Assembly: GCA_014529385.2 (NCBI GenBank)
Contig: CM043964.1
Coordinates: 102,754,087 to 102,818,086, forward strand
Length of the DNA stretch: 64,000 bases
Origin: Adiantum capillus-veneris
Lineage: Eukaryota > Streptophyta > Polypodiopsida > Polypodiales > Pteridaceae
Direction of reading: 5' to 3'
Under the pieces are notes generated by a model, which saw nothing but the letters and a program-made list of their open reading frames with translations, did not search any database and was not told the DNA's origin. The translations under genes and the position numbers were made by a program. Shown here piece by piece: positions 34,611 to 47,904 of the stretch. Every line of letters starts with the position of its first letter. Position 1 is the stretch's first letter.

Positions 34611-37600
34611 CTCTTGCCCGGCTTCAGAGGAGCTCGCAAAGATTGCGCAGGCGGACGCGCTATCTGCAGAGCATAGCTCGTCAATTTTTTTTTTCTTTTT
34701 TCCCACTATTGGGCGCCCTAGGGTGCCCATGGGGCACCCAAGGACAACCCAAGCGGCCTGTCACATGACCAGCATGGCCAAAGGGCATTCGCAAGGGAAA
34801 GATGCAGCCAGAGATTGTGCATGCCTTAGTTGTAGGATTTTCTCGACATCAATATAGTCGGTACGGTACGGCTTGCAACTTTGGCATGAAAAGGGAATCG
34901 ACCCGAATGGTCGCTTCTCGCAGTGACGAGGAACAAAAGGGAATCGACCCAAACGGTCGCCTTAAACAACATATCCACGACGACAACTAACCAGGCACGG
35001 CTTGGCAAATTATGGGAGGTCAAAGTCATTGGCAACCGCAATTTACATAATTCACCATGACTCCAAGATCATCATCAATGGATATTTGACAACACAGGTA
35101 TGGCTTGTCTGTGAAATCATTACCGATTTTTTGCTTGACCAAGGTCGAACATCATGGATGCTCATATACATGATCATTGTAGCCGATGAGGCGAGTCGAC
35201 GTAAGTATCTAATCATGCAAAGTGAAAGGAACCAGCAAGGCGGGTCAGCATCAGCCCGCACTACGATGTGCACACCATACATGTTTGGACTCGCCATTGG
35301 CATGCAAAGTCGGATACGACAAGGTCGTATCTGCACTAAACAAGGGGATCGAAGTATACCTTTCCTCATTCTTGAAAGGGGAATCCACAACATGCCCGAT
35401 GACAGAAACAATTGTGCGGGTAAGTTATGACAGCATGGAAGAAAGACGTCAAGGCACGCCATATCTTGGTATGCGTGTTCATGCATGCTGCCAAAGATCG
35501 ACACCATGGTACTCCAAGTCGTCACGCAATTCATGAGGTATGCAGTTATTTTACATTTTTGATTCGGATGTGATTGCTTGCTATGGCAACGCCAAGGTCT
35601 ATAATCTCAAGGAGATTGGCACAACCTGTTGCTTGTTAACATAAAGGGATCCACGGAGCTCCGCAGGGCTCGCTCCTTGTCGCCACTTCTAGCAGACAGC
35701 GAAGAATACTTACCACGCCGTGGTATTCGCAATTCCAGGTGCACTTTGCCACTGCAATCCAGTTACATATCTATTGCAGGTACTTTCATGATTCTCCGTA
35801 CGATGTAATTTTCGACACGGTCGATTCATTGTTGCCATGATAGCTATATCATGGCAGGAGCATACGATGGCTATGAGCACAACAACTTTTCTGTGAAGCA
35901 AGGCTTCAATTTGTGGGGGCATCTTGTTTGGCATGGCCAACTCCTTGTCACTGTGTCTAGAAGCGGACAAAGGACGTTTGCCACACATTACTAGCTAATT
36001 TCAGTTGAACTCACTCGACAAGGTCGACTCTTTTTGTCCTGATATCTGTATGTCAACAACCGCTTCAGTTGGCTATCAGCAAGGTTTCAATTGCCCATGT
36101 TTGGTATATGCTATGAGCATACAAACTTGGGAGGGATTTGACACTATGCGTGAAGGATCTTTCATGGTGATATAAGAGGGCGTACGAGCATACACGACAA
36201 CTCTCTCTTGTGTAGCAGAATTGGCTATGAGCCACATTCAAACGAGTTTTCCTTTGGAAGTTCAACACAACTGGTGGCAGTCAAATGACCAGGTTAGCCA
36301 AGCTTAAGTTTTTCTTGTTTTTTCCTATTTATACTTTAGGGCCAGGGGAATTGGCAAAATAGGGAACATCCGTTCACAGAATCCCTCACGGTCTAAACTG
36401 TGCAAGGCACTTATGGTTTGGGTTCTCACGATTGAGGCCATCACTCTCCGCAAGGGCTTACGCTTTTGCATGCAAGGCATGCTAAGCAGGTGGCATGGAT
36501 TCCACCACTTCATGCAGTATGCTTCTGCTACCACACTCGCAACTCTGTCAAAGACAGAATAAGTGATGGATTGTTTAACCTAATGGTTGGTTGCTATCAA
36601 CACCCAACAGCACTAAAAGGAACCCCAAATCTAGGACTTATTTCACAGGCAAAGTGCCAATGCTACGTCATTTTCATCCAATCACGACCCTGCAAGAAAG
36701 GTAGGTCAAGATGTGGTTGTGTTTTTTGTTACCTCTCTCAATGCGTGAGTCATACCAAAAAATTGTGGAATGCTTATACGATAAGCTCAAGTCAGGCATA
36801 AGATGCATAAGAGCACATAGCTTGGGCACACGCTCTAAAAACTTAAGGAAAGTTCCTCAGCCCAGCATGCTCTTCTTCTCTCATTCTCTCTCTCTTTAAG
36901 GGAAAAATGAAAATCTTCTAAGAAGCTTTTGATACATGTTTTGCTCGTGAGTCAGCCTGAGCCAAGGTGCTCTAACTCTCAGCTAAAACGTGGCTAAGAT
37001 GCTACTCAAATTAGTCTTCATCGGTTCGTTGATTGAACACTATTTCGCATAAGGGCTAAGAGCCAATGTTAGGATAAGGGTAAGACCCAACTATTGGCAT
37101 TCTTTGGGTGATTGTTTTCAAGATATACCCACGAAAGTACACATCGACGTTAATGGACAAGCAAGAGTCTTGTCATTATGGATGTTTAGGGTGTCATTTC
37201 TGCACTACATGTTTTCAGTGCGACACTCAAGTTGAGTTTTTGATAATCTTAAACTCACACCAGCTGCTCTCTACCACGGAGTATAGATGCAGCAACCATT
37301 TGTGACAGCATGGCCGTCCATAAGAGATTGGTAGCTGTGTGGGTCTCCTGCTCTCTCTATAGCACTACGGAGTGTCTATGGACATACTGTTTTGGGGTAA
37401 GACCTGACATGTGATTTCTACATCACCCCATAGGCATTAAGGATCACAGTTTGATCTGCATTGAGGATCACAGTTGACCTCTCCCAGTTATACTTTCAAG
37501 GAAAGAATTCTGCAATCTACCACGCGGTAGCAGACGAACATACTTTTCAAGTTGATTCCACTCAATCTGTACACGGTTAACTATGTTGGTTACCGTTATC

Positions 37601-39330
37601 TGCTAGTTGAGCAGTTTCTACAAAGAGTCTTACCAAAGGGTTTGACTATGTAGATTTTAACCAAAGGGGTTGGATTGCGAGGGCACCACCCATGGTTCCC
37701 AATGCAATGCTGTTTGTTTTTTCAGGTAGGAGACGTGCTCCTCTCCATTTGAATACAGGTAAGTGAACATTACGTTCGCATCTCCAGGTATGCATCTATT
37801 GATTTGGTGTTATTCCAATTTTAGTATGCTTTACTCGGTTTTTCAAGACGTATAAGTACGCTTGAATGTTACAGAGTCATGCCAAGGGCATGTCGGCACA
37901 AAGTATTTTGGACCAAGTATCCAATCTATTTTTCTACCTTATGCTATTACAAACCTACTTGTAGGGTTCAATTTGGCACATGTTGTCACATGGGATACAA
38001 CATGGTCTAGGAACTCAAGGAGTTCGGTTTAGCCAGTGTGGAGCAATGAATGAGGGTCCCTCTCACTCCTATCGTAAAGTGTTTCGAGCTACCTCCACAC
38101 ACAAGTACATCTTGTACTTGTATGATGTTCTTTTTCAGACATCCTTAGTTGAGACATATTCCACATGTGGCAAATATGAGTCTCTGGGACTGACACTGGC
38201 GCCCCTATTTCAAATATGTGTCACGACAAAGTCCCTAAGTGCTGGTCACATCTGTTTTCTAGACCATTTTTAGCACGACGTATCAGGAGCAATTTCGTGG
38301 CCATAAATTGTCGGATACTTAGAATGACTTGTTAAGGTACAAGTATTGCTAAACAACATTACAGATGGTTGTTTACACATATAGCAAATGAAAAAGTTTC
38401 ATTGTTTGTACCTAGAAGGGATCACCGTTTCACCTTCTATTATGGTTCAGACGTTTTCGCAAGGCTTGCAAAAATATTGCAATTGAAAGTATTTAGTTTC
38501 TTTTCAGAACTATTTACATTCCTCTTTAATGTGTGCCACGCGCATCACATTTTCCATAAGTATTGGCAAGGATCATTATGGATATACAGGTTTGGGTTAG
38601 TTTTTGCTAAATGCATGCACACTAGGTGTTATGGGCCCTAGTGTTTAGCAAAGGCTGATTTGGAATGGCATGCATACTCCTCAGGTTGTTGCTTATGAAG
38701 CATTTTGCACTCCATGTGCACTATCTCTATGAGATTTCTTTTGGATCCACTAATCTCCAATAGAGGTCATGGCTTGGTTTGGGCGTTGCTAGATTTTTTC
38801 AAGTTAACCACGATGGTTATTTCGGACATTGTTGATTCTTCACCAATGTTAAATACTACTGTGACTTCCTGTTTACCAGTCATATGGGACGACTGTCTGT
38901 AAACCGTGAGGAAAACACACCTTAGTACTGTCAGTTATCCAAGGGGATCGACAGATTACAAAGATTACAAAGAGTAATCTTGTGCTAAAGGATCTGCTAA
39001 GAGCATACGTTAGCACAACGCATTTCTAGATAGATGATTTTCTCCCTATTCTAGAATTTGCTTAAGTACGATTTTCGACTTTGAACACCTCTTGTGGTGG
39101 GGTTGGAGATTGTGTCAATACTTTCATACGTCAAGGACTTACCAAGTGTGCCAATCGAGTATGTTGGCAAGTAACCTTCATTAGGGATGAACATGTAACG
39201 GGTTAGTTTTCAACATACTCAGGCGAGTAGGAAATCTGGCTCACAACTGCATGGAAAGTTACGCCAAGGTTTCCTTGCATTATTCCAGTACCTTCAGAAG
39301 ATCTGAAAACTGGTTATGCCGTTGGACAAC
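34611..39330. other. Large region without recognisable genes
   Basis: About 4.7 kb with balanced composition and only short open frames. Visible structures are an 8-bp perfect hairpin, GGGTGCCC-ATG-GGGCACCC (34721-34739), and a repeated phrase GGGAATCGACCC (about 34892 and 34940). The phrase GCTATGAGCA recurs near 35872 and 36111. It may be the decayed interior of the element whose LTR is proposed at 39667, but no polyprotein motif supports that. Confidence 0.35.
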
Positions 39331-39474
39331 TCTTAGTAGTGGTTACTCCTTTACAGTACTCAAGTGAGTTATAAATGGAGTTACCATTTAAACCCAAGTG
39401 ACTCTTAGTTATGGTTACTCCTTTACAGCATTCACGTGAGTTATATATGCAGTTACCATTTAGACCCACGTGGT
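39331..39474. repeat. Two-copy tandem repeat of 72 bp
   Basis: Units at 39331-39402 and 39403-39474 share TGGTTACTCCTTTACAG and CAGTTACCATTTA-like segments with several substitutions. Confidence 0.75.
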
Positions 39475-39666
39475 TGCAAACGGACAACAATGTTGAGAAT
39501 CAAGATATTGCTCTTGGTTTCATTGAACCTCCTCACTGCACCAATTATCGGTCATACAGGCAACTGGCTCACTTATAGGAAGTCAATAAAGAGAACATCG
39601 GTATTCTTAAGAAGATATTACTACTTGTGTTTTCGAGGACGAAAACTCTTCTTTAAGGGGGGAGCA

Positions 39667-39927
39667 ATGTCAGGACACGGGTCCTGTACCCTAAGAACTA
39701 GGCTAGGCAAGGACTACGGCCAAGGGCCGGGCTAGGCAGTGTGGACAGGGGATCCGTCTAGGGCAAGGGGCTAGGAGCCCACCTATAAAGGGAGGTTGGG
39801 AGGAGGATCCAGGAGAGCCTAGTTGCCTAGTTTCTTACAAGAGAGCACTCCACAACCGTGCCCTATCCGTAGAAGCTGTGTATGCATATAAGCCTCCAAA
39901 TTCAAAAACTTCTCCATTTACAATACA
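39667..39927 (+). repeat. Candidate plus-strand LTR
   Basis: Preceded by a purine-rich tract (TTTAAGGGGGGAGCAA), as expected of a polypurine tract. It begins TGTCAGGACACGGG, contains TATAAAGGGAGG about 115 bases in, and may end AATACA at 39927. TGG follows at 39929, so a primer site is also possible. An LTR with both neighbours would imply a tandem element or a chance match. Just upstream, the frame reading FEDENSSLRGEQ resembles some Ty3 polyprotein ends. Confidence 0.4.
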
Positions 39928-40134
39928 TTGGATGACCATCCATCTCCCAGCTGGGTCATTGAAAACCATGGTCGGGAAGAGTTCGTGTCGAACAAGTATA
40001 AGCACACTAGAATAGCCGACCGAGCCTGCATAAGCTATCCAGTAGCCTGCAAGGTAAGAGGTATGTCCTGCAAATTGATGCTGGTTATGCTCCTAAAGAA
40101 CCACAATATCCGCTTGACATGTATGTACATAGTG

Positions 40135-40210
40135 CTAGGTTAACCGCCACTTGTCATGATTGTATAACCCTCGCACATTATAGGAGATGCAATTTAAAGA
40201 ACTATGCATT
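40135..40210 (-). pseudogene. LINE ORF2 start (endonuclease), truncated
   Basis: The minus strand reads CISYNVRGLYNHDKWRL, the N-terminal block of the APE-type endonuclease that opens ORF2 of plant L1-like LINEs and nicks target DNA. Only about 25 codons remain before the sequence joins unrelated DNA at about 40135. RT is absent. Confidence 0.7.
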
Positions 40211-40470
40211 CTAATATGGTATATACAGTGGGCTAGGAAATGAGAAAATGGGAGAAAACTCAAGTACCAGTGCCCATCGACACATCCACCCCGGATGCAA
40301 GCACCGAGGAGGTGGATCAAGACCTGGACCTCGAAGATTGAAAGTAAAAACACCTTGCGATGAAGAGGCTTCGCCTGTAACAACTTCCTTGTAAGAGCGG
40401 ACCACCTTGTCCCAAGCTTCAGCCAAAGACGTGTTGTCATTACAAGGGAGCTTTTTCTGAGCAACATTCT

Positions 40471-41580
40471 TCAAGGGGGGCACATAATTAAAAGAAGATC
40501 CCGGAATACGGCTGCAACAACTTTAACAGGTTTCTTGGGCAACATCCAAGTTTGGGAGGTCGAAGCCTGTTCTTTGCCTTTGTCTTTAATATTCGAAGAG
40601 GTAGAAAGTGCATGCAACTGTACTTGTTTCCCCTTGCCTTTATTCACCCCGGTTGTCGGAAAGGAGGTTGAAGCACCTTTGGTTTGAACTTCAGCAGAAG
40701 ATTTCAGATTCGAGTGAGGTTGAGGAGTAGGAACAGCTGAAGGCGGTGGTTGCAAACTAGGTTCCGGACATTCGGACTGCATACGACTGAATTTGCCACA
40801 TCGGAAACAAGAGTTTGCAAATTTGTCCCACTTAAGCTTAAATGGGCGCTTGCCAACCATTGCATCCCCAGAATCGATGAAAATACCTGCTGATGTGGGG
40901 ATATCTGTGTCTCACCGAATACAAAAACGGTTGGTATTTGCGTCCAGCTTCGGAGGGCAAATGACTTTGCCCAACTGAGCAGCTAGCAAAGGAAGGAAAT
41001 GACGCCAGGTGTGAGAAAAATTGACCACCTCAACCCAGACTGTACACTTGTGATGAATGAGACTCTGATAGTCCTTGGTGAGAGCCCAGGGCAATACATG
41101 AGTCATTTGCGTATTGAAGAAAAGAGGAGATATTTCAAGCAAAGCGTCTCGAGCATCCATGTCGGCCAGCAAAACTTCATAGAACCCCCACGCGCCGAAG
41201 TAAACTCCTCGGACTGCTTGCCGCTTGAGCAGGAAATCAACCCATTGTCCTACATCCTGATCCGTAGGCATTCTTCTCAGGAATAATAGAATCACCGTGT
41301 TGAGTGCATATTGAGCAACGGGATCCATAAGCTTCTGTATAGGAATGCGCACTTCCATGATAGGAGCGGATCCTTCCCAGGCTTGGCGTGCATCCTCGAA
41401 GTCCTCCTGTAAACATTCTTTGATAAAACTTAAAGCATCCATATCCGAAGATTCCATCGTCTTCCGGCACTTGTATATACACTGCTCAATCGAATCCATG
41501 TGAAGCTCCCACACACACATTTTTTTTGTTTGGAGGTTTTTTGATATTTGATTGCTATCAAAACCTACAGACACACACAA
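40471..41580 (-). pseudogene. LINE ORF1-like nucleic-acid-binding protein
   Basis: Plant L1-type ORF1 protein, which would bind the element RNA. An N-terminal helical part (about residues 1-120) is followed by a DUF4283-like region (LPWALTKDYQSLIHH, CTVWVEVVNFSHTW, KVICPPKLDANTNRFCIR), then a zinc-knuckle-like CFRCGKFSRMQSEC in which the usual His is Arg. A Pro/Ser/Lys-rich tail follows. One in-frame TGA at 40912-40914 splits it. The frame then passes, with a shift near 40480, to a tail that reaches the ORF2 start at about 40200. The order ORF1-ORF2 on the minus strand supports a LINE. The Met at 41580 is the first available; TMESSDMDALSFIKECL may mark a later start. Confidence 0.75.
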
Positions 41581-43500
41581 ACTGGCTATACACGAACCTT
41601 CTGCTTGAAAACTTTAATCAAACTAAAAACGTAAAGAATTACAAAACCTAAATGGGAAGGTGAAACCCTATCTTGCTGCTGCCTGTTGCTCAGAGAGACA
41701 CACACACACACACACACACCACGCAACTGACTGAAAACCCGAACTGAAACCAACTCGCTGCTGAGGCTTCCAAAACTTTGAAGAGTATACACGGGCTCAC
41801 TGAGCAGAGAGCGCACAGAGAATTAGGCTGTGCAGGGAAGAACTGCAGCCTGTGCGCAACACACCCCTGCTGCCTGCTCGCGACACACCTGCAGCCTGTA
41901 ACACTTTGCAGCTGACGTAAAGAATTGCTCGCGCTAGGGTTAGCAGGACAGAGCGCTGTTGATGTGCAGATGTGCTCGCGCTAGGGTCTATAGGACAGCG
42001 CGTTGGAGGTCAGAACGATCGCGCACAGAGGTCAATGTGCTAGGGTTTGCAGGTGCACGCAAACGCGTCGGAACAGCAGCTCCAAATTGAAGCCAGTCGA
42101 GAGCATAGAGGCAAGGCAGCTCTCGAGCAGCACTGGGGTAAAGGCAATAGTTTGCCAAGGTAGTTGAGCCAAGAGCAGGTGCAATCGATCCTTGGGAATT
42201 TTTCGGGTAGCCCTGCAGTGAATCGAAAGCTTGCAGTCGAAGGCAATTGAGCCATAGGCATTTTGAAAGCAAGGAATTGGGGGCAAGCATAGATAGTGTA
42301 GAGCATAGCAAGCTGCCTAACTCGGCTACAACACCGAACAGCAGCGTTGCACAAAGCGGGGGAGAGACACACACACATTGCAGTCGATTCGTCAATTTTT
42401 TGGCTCTCCATCTCGTCAGTTTTGGCAGCTTGACAGAGTGAGGCCTTTTTGGTCAGTCAGATAGTGTGCAAGAATTTTTTATTTTTTTAAATGTTCACTT
42501 ACACACACCTTGTGTGCAAGCCCTCGTTTTCACGGGAAGGCTTCCAAGGCCCGACAACCTCAACCACCGAACCTCGACTTCCCACCTTTTCTCACACCCC
42601 GACTCTCTCACCCCGGGAGAGAGAGCGGATAGGCTCTCGGCTTAGACCCAGTATTGACAAACACACCCCCAGCTTGGAGATAGAGCAAGAAAGCCCAAGA
42701 AAGAGCGAGTGAAAGAGAACAAGCACGTGAGTTGAGAGAGCTGTGAGAGAGAGAGCTAGCTAGTGTGAGAGTGAGCGAGCGAGTGAGTGAGAGTGAAAGT
42801 GACTTTTGCGAGTAAGCCTCAACATCACCCGGTATCGGCCCGTCTTTTGGCGTTCTCCTCGACATTCAAGACTCCCGTCCGACAGCAGGAGGCGACCGCG
42901 ACATCGATTTCAACACCGATTTTGACTATTTTATCGGCATTCCTCCTCTACGGCTTTGAGCATCGGCTGTTGGCATCAATTTACAACACTAATTTTGCAT
43001 CGGCTTGGCATTGGCCTCGAGCATCGGTGATTAGCCATTTCAACATCAGTTTTGACACCAATCAAGCAGCTATATGGCTAGCGTGCTCGGCATCGACGAC
43101 CTTTTCACCTTGACATAGCGGAAGATCATAGAGCAAGAGCGGCATCAACTCTCCTCTAGCACCCATTCTAGAGCAGATCCGGCTCTAACGTAGTCTCGAA
43201 AGTGTTTCGACTTTGACACTTTCCCAGTTTTTGGCTTTGACAACACATACCGACAGATACAGCTTTGACGGACCATTCTAGAGTGGTTTTTCCTCGAGCG
43301 CACTTGGCTCTTGGACGACGTTTCCGATCGATGTGTTTACCAACCAATGAAGTAGTAGTTGCCAGTTTCCCAACGATTTTGCTCATAGGTTGCAGTGCAA
43401 CTTGTGTGGAGCACTAGAGAGCAGTTTTTGCATGGTCTTGTGCTGTTTCATGATATGTATGCTTATGTGGATACAACTTGAACTAGGTGTAGATCGTAAG
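41581..43500. other. Unassigned region: LINE 5' side and copia leader
   Basis: 41581-42450 may be LINE 5' sequence. It has a (CA)n tract at 41699-41719 and two copies of a GCTCGCGCTAGGGT phrase (about 41929 and 41970). 42480-43500 contains GAGAGA clusters and a loose CATCGGC/TTTTGAC repeat (42895-43100), with no motif-bearing frame. The last part is contiguous with 49062 onward once element 3 is removed, so it may be leader of the older plus-strand copia. Confidence 0.4.
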
Positions 43501-43733
43501 TGAAGTCGTGGAGCGGAGCGTGGATCGACTCACACACACACACACACACAGAGATGCACAGAGAGCTTACACAATACACAGTACGCAAAGAACTCTGTTT
43601 GAAGGGTTATCTCCCAAAATCTTTATTATCCACAAAAGTATAAGTGACTATATACGAAGAGTTAGTAATGAGTGAGTTAGGCGGGCGGGCGGCCATATCC
43701 GTATAAGAGGCCACTTGGGCTTTAATCCCAACA
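43501..43733 (-). repeat. 3' LTR of copia element 3
   Basis: Starts TGAAGTCGTGG and ends ATCCCAACA on the plus strand. Directly inside, the minus strand reads AAGTGGGAGGT, the polypurine tract. Confidence 0.96.
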
Positions 43734-43817
43734 ACCTCCCACTTAAAGTCCAATGTGGCACTTTAAGTAACTGTAAATCTATGAACATAAATGTACAAAG
43801 ATTTATATGGCTGCCAT

Positions 43818-44175
43818 CTATCCAATGCCCAATAACTCACGACAATGCACAAAGCCCTCTCCTGGAAGTCCCTTTGTGAGTAGATCAGCAGGATTGTCCT
43901 TGGTGTGGATCTTCAGCAGTTGTATCTGCTTGTCTTCAAGTACTTCCCTAATGAAGTGATATTTCACATCAATATGCTTAGTCTTCGAATGGAACACTGG
44001 ATTCTTTGCCAGTTGTATAGCACTTTGACTATCACAATATAACTCTGGCATATCTACTTTTGATTCCCAAGTCTGCTACCAATCTACCAAGCCAAATAGC
44101 TTCTTTGCATGCCTCATTTGCTACAACATACTCAGCTTCTGTGGTAGACTGCGTAACACAATCTTGTAATCGAGA
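43818..44175 (-). pseudogene. Copia RNase H C-terminal part
   Basis: Follows the TGA at 44176. It starts with the RNase H stretch STTEAEYVVANEACKEA (catalytic-type Glu), then a one-base gain in an A run at 44058-44061 shifts the frame. It continues with LYCDSQSAIQLAKNPVFHSK (catalytic-type Asp) and HIDVKYHFIRE, and ends IHTKDNPADLLTKGLP, the normal end of a copia polyprotein. RNase H removes the RNA template during reverse transcription. Confidence 0.9.
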
Positions 44176-46038
44176 TCACCATGATACGGCACCTCCAGCC
44201 AATGTAAAGACATAGCCTGATGTAGATCTCCTCTTATCCAAGTCTCCTGCATAATCTGAGTCAGTGTATCCTCTGACACTCAAATCCTGACTACCATAGC
44301 ATATGCGCATACTCTTTGTATGTTTTAAGTATCTCATGATGCCTTTCACTGCCTCCCAATGTTTCTTGCCGAGATTTGACATATATCTGCTAACCACTCC
44401 CACTGCAAATGCAATATCCGAACGTGTAGCAATCATTGCATACATCAAACTACCCACTGCATACGCATATGGAATCTTATCCATTTCAGCCTTTTCTTCC
44501 TCAGACATAGGACAATCTTGTTTGCTAAGTTTCACATATGGTGGCAATGGAACACTCAATGCCTTTCCCTTCTCCATATTGAAACATTGCAAAACCTTGT
44601 CAATATACTCTGTTTGAGATAACCAAATCAACTTCTTTGATCTGTCTCTCTCAATGCACATACCAAGTATATGACTTGCCTCACCCATGTCTTTCATGTC
44701 AAACGATTTTGCCATCTTTGACTTCAAAGCTGAAATTTCTTCCAAGGGTTTGCCAGCAATCAACATGTCATCCACATACAAAATAAGGATCAGCCAACTG
44801 CCATCCTTAGCCTTCTTTGTATATAGACAGTGATCGAACTCACTACGTTTGTATCCTTGAGAAACCATAAACTGGTGGAACTTATGGTACCATGCCCTCG
44901 ATGATTGTTTTAAGCCATAAAGAATTTTTAACAACTGGCATACCAAATCTTCCTTGCCTTTCTCAACAAAACCTTCTAGCTGCTGCATGTAAATTTCCAC
45001 ATCTAAATCACCATGCAAGAACGTTGTCTTGACATCCATTTGGTGCAACACCAAATCCAATATAGCAACCAATTCAAGAAAGCATCTCAATGTAGTCATC
45101 TTGACCACTGGAGAGAAGACTTCATCAAAGTCAATGCCTTGTTCTTGCTTAAAGCCCTTGGCAACAAGTCTTGCTTTGTACTTTGGCTGACTATCATGAG
45201 CGGTGATCTTATACCTGTAAATCCATTTACAAGGTAGAGGCTTTTTGCCCTGTGGTAATTTAACTAGCTTCCATGTCTGGTTTTTATGCAGAGCCGTCAT
45301 CTCTGATTGCATGACCAACTGCCATTTCTTTGAGTCAACCACTTGTAATGCTTCCTTGTAACAAGATGGTTCTCCGCAATCTGTGAGCGTGACATAATTT
45401 AGAGATGGCACATAACGATCAGGTGGTTTGGAAACACGCTCAGAGCGTCTTACCACAATTGATTCTGCCTCTCTAGCCACTATAGGCTGTTCATGAGCCT
45501 GACCATGCTGTCTTGATGTGCTAGCACTAGCTCCATCTTCCCTGAAGACAACTCTTCTGATCTCCTCTGTCTTCTCTGGCTTAGCGTGAAACTTGGCCTC
45601 ATTGAAATGCACATCATTGCTACGAATAAGTTTTCTGGACTTAGGATCCCAAAGCCGGTAACCCATCTCGCCCGATTCTCCGTAGCCAAGAAATATACAC
45701 TTCTTGCTCTTTGGTTCTAACTTAATCCTGAACTCCTTAGGAATATGGCTATAAGCTTCACAACCAAAGACTCTGAGATGCTTATACGAAGGTGCCTTGC
45801 TTGTCGATAGCATCTCGGCCATTGCACTCTTATCCATAACCCTACTAGGAGACCTGTTGATCAAATGGACTGCTGTAGGCACTACTTTTGCCCAAAATCC
45901 ATCAGGCAACTCAGCATTTGACAACATGCTTCTGACCTTCTCTTGTATGGTCCTATTCATACGTTCTGCAACTCCATTTTGTGAAGGATTGTATGGTGCA
46001 GTAAGTTCCCTCTTTATCCCTTTTGCTTCACAAAAGTC
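44176..46038 (-). pseudogene. Copia integrase C-terminus, RT and RNase H start
   Basis: Same frame as the upstream gag-integrase ORF, separated by a single TAA at 46039-46041. It starts inside the integrase core (YNPSQNGVAERMNRTI carries the third catalytic residue, Glu), then VFGCEAYSHIPKE and IFLGYGESG of the integrase tail. RT begins with WKLVKLPQGKKPLPCKW; RLVAKGFKQEQGIDFDEVFS and YVDDMLIAG (catalytic Asp pair) follow, and RNase H starts with RGYTDSDYAGDLDKRRST. The frame ends at TGA 44176 directly after GGAVSW, where copia proteins normally continue with a basic residue, so this is a nonsense substitution. Confidence 0.93.
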
Positions 46039-47904
46039 TTAAAAAGCTTTGGAAACGTACTCTCCACCATTGTCAGCTCTCAAGCACTTCAGCTTCTGAC
46101 CACTCTGATTCTCCACAAGCTGCAAGAATGTCTTAAAGACCTTGAGCACCTCATCCTTGTGCTTCAAGAAGTAAACCCATACTTTGCGAGAATAGTCATC
46201 TATGAATGTACAAAAGTACGCTGCTCCCCCTAGTGACAAACTAGGCATTGGTCCGCATAGATCATTGTGCACAAGAGCTAACCGTTCGTCCCTACGATTC
46301 CTCTTTGATCTGTGCGGTTCCTGTGTTTGCTTACCATAAACACAATGCTCACAAAACTCGAAATCTTGAAATGAAAATCCAGGAAAATAACCATAATGAG
46401 AAAGTATTTCCATTCCTCTTTTTGACATATGTCCCAACCTACGATGCCACAGTGACACACGTGGCTGCTCAATCACATTAATTACATGGTTTGTAACCTC
46501 TGAAACATGTAAAGTGTACAGAGTTCCTGACTTGCTGCCATGTGCTACAGTCATCGAACCTTTGGAGATCTTCCAAGCGTTGTTCCCAAAGACTGTCACA
46601 TAACCCGCATCATCCAACTTTCTTGTACTGATCAAGCTCTTTTGAATTGCTGGAACATGTCTGACAGTATTGAGCCATAAAGAAGAGCCATTCTGAAACT
46701 TCAAGTGCACATCTCCCACTCCAAGGATGTCACAAACCTGCTCATTGCCAAGTTTGACATAATCTTTAGTAGTCACATATGATGTAAACCACTCTTTGTG
46801 CGGAGAAACATGTAAAGATGCCCCTGAGTCGATAATCCAATCACTCATAGCATGTCCATCCTCTGCAGTCAAGAAAACAGAATCAAGATTGCTTGTGAGG
46901 AAGATGTCACCAGCTGCTATACCAGAATCACTGTGTGAACCCAATCCTGTGACATTCACCTCTTCAATCTTCACTGAACTCTTCTTTTCATCTTGCTCAG
47001 AACTCTTTGTTTTGCCTTTTTCTTGTTTCCACTTCGTACAGTCTCTCTTCATGTGACCCTTCTTGCCACAATGGTAGCATTCTATGTCATCCTTTGACTT
47101 CGAGTCACGAGACTTACTTCGGTTTTGTGTCTTCTTACCCTTCTTCTCTTTAGACTGTTGTCTCCCTCGAACGACCAAAGCACTATTGCTTTTGCCTTTG
47201 TCAATGTTCTTCCTGTTTACTTCCTCTGTGAGCAAGCTGCCTTCTACATTGGCACTTGTAAGACCTTCTGGAGCGACAGAATTACTTAACGCTGTACGAA
47301 AAGTATCCCAACTGTCTGGCAAAGTGATTAAGAGAAACATAGCCTTCACTGAATCTGGAAAGACTATCTCCTGTGCTGTTAACTGACTAAAAATTGTGTG
47401 AAATTCATTGAGATGATTTGACATGGCTGTCCCTTCCTTCATCTTCAAATCCACCAATTTCTTGAGCCAGTAAATCTGAGAAGCAGCACTTTGTTTCTCG
47501 TACAAACCACATAGCTTTTGCCATACGCCATACGTTGTAGTCTCTTCTGCTATGTTGAAGTAAACATTTTCTGCCAGTGTCAGCATGATTGTGGAACAAG
47601 CTAACTCATCAAGATCTTCCCACTCATCTTCAGCCATACCTTCTGGTCTCTCCCCTTTGAGCTTCAGTGGCTTCACTTGTTTTTTCTGCACCAAAACCTG
47701 CCAAATCTGCTTCTTCCAGAATGGAAAGTTTGTGCCATCCAACTTCTTTATGTTGTAAAGAGTCTCACTTTGACAAGATGCCATATTTGCCAAACTATTT
47801 ACTTCTGGGAAAAATCCGGCAGAGTTTCCCCTGTAAATTGGCCTCTGTACACAGTAAACAAGCTGTAAACAACAAGCTGAACACCTTTTCTCAGGAACTG
47901 TCAA
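46039..47904 (-). pseudogene. Copia gag, protease and integrase N-terminal half
   Basis: Gag, protease and most of integrase in one frame. Likely start is ATG 47782-47784 (MASCQSETLYNIKKLDGTNF), 40 codons after the first Met, matching typical copia gag N-termini. Gag has WQVL and YWLKKLVDLKMKEG; the zinc knuckle is CYHCGKKGHMKRDC (about residue 276). The protease motif is DWIIDSGASLHVSP. The pre-integrase zinc finger shows LWHRRLGHMSKRGM and FCEHCVYGKQ. The integrase core has LVHNDLCGPM (first Asp), FIDDYSRKVWVYFLKH and LRADNGGEY (second Asp). A TAA follows KAF at 46039, and the frame continues beyond it. Otherwise intact. Confidence 0.95.

Noticed and set aside
35002-35536. Frames of 104-160 codons on both strands
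   Set aside because: Opposite-strand frames overlap fully, and neither shows a domain, a conserved block or a partner.
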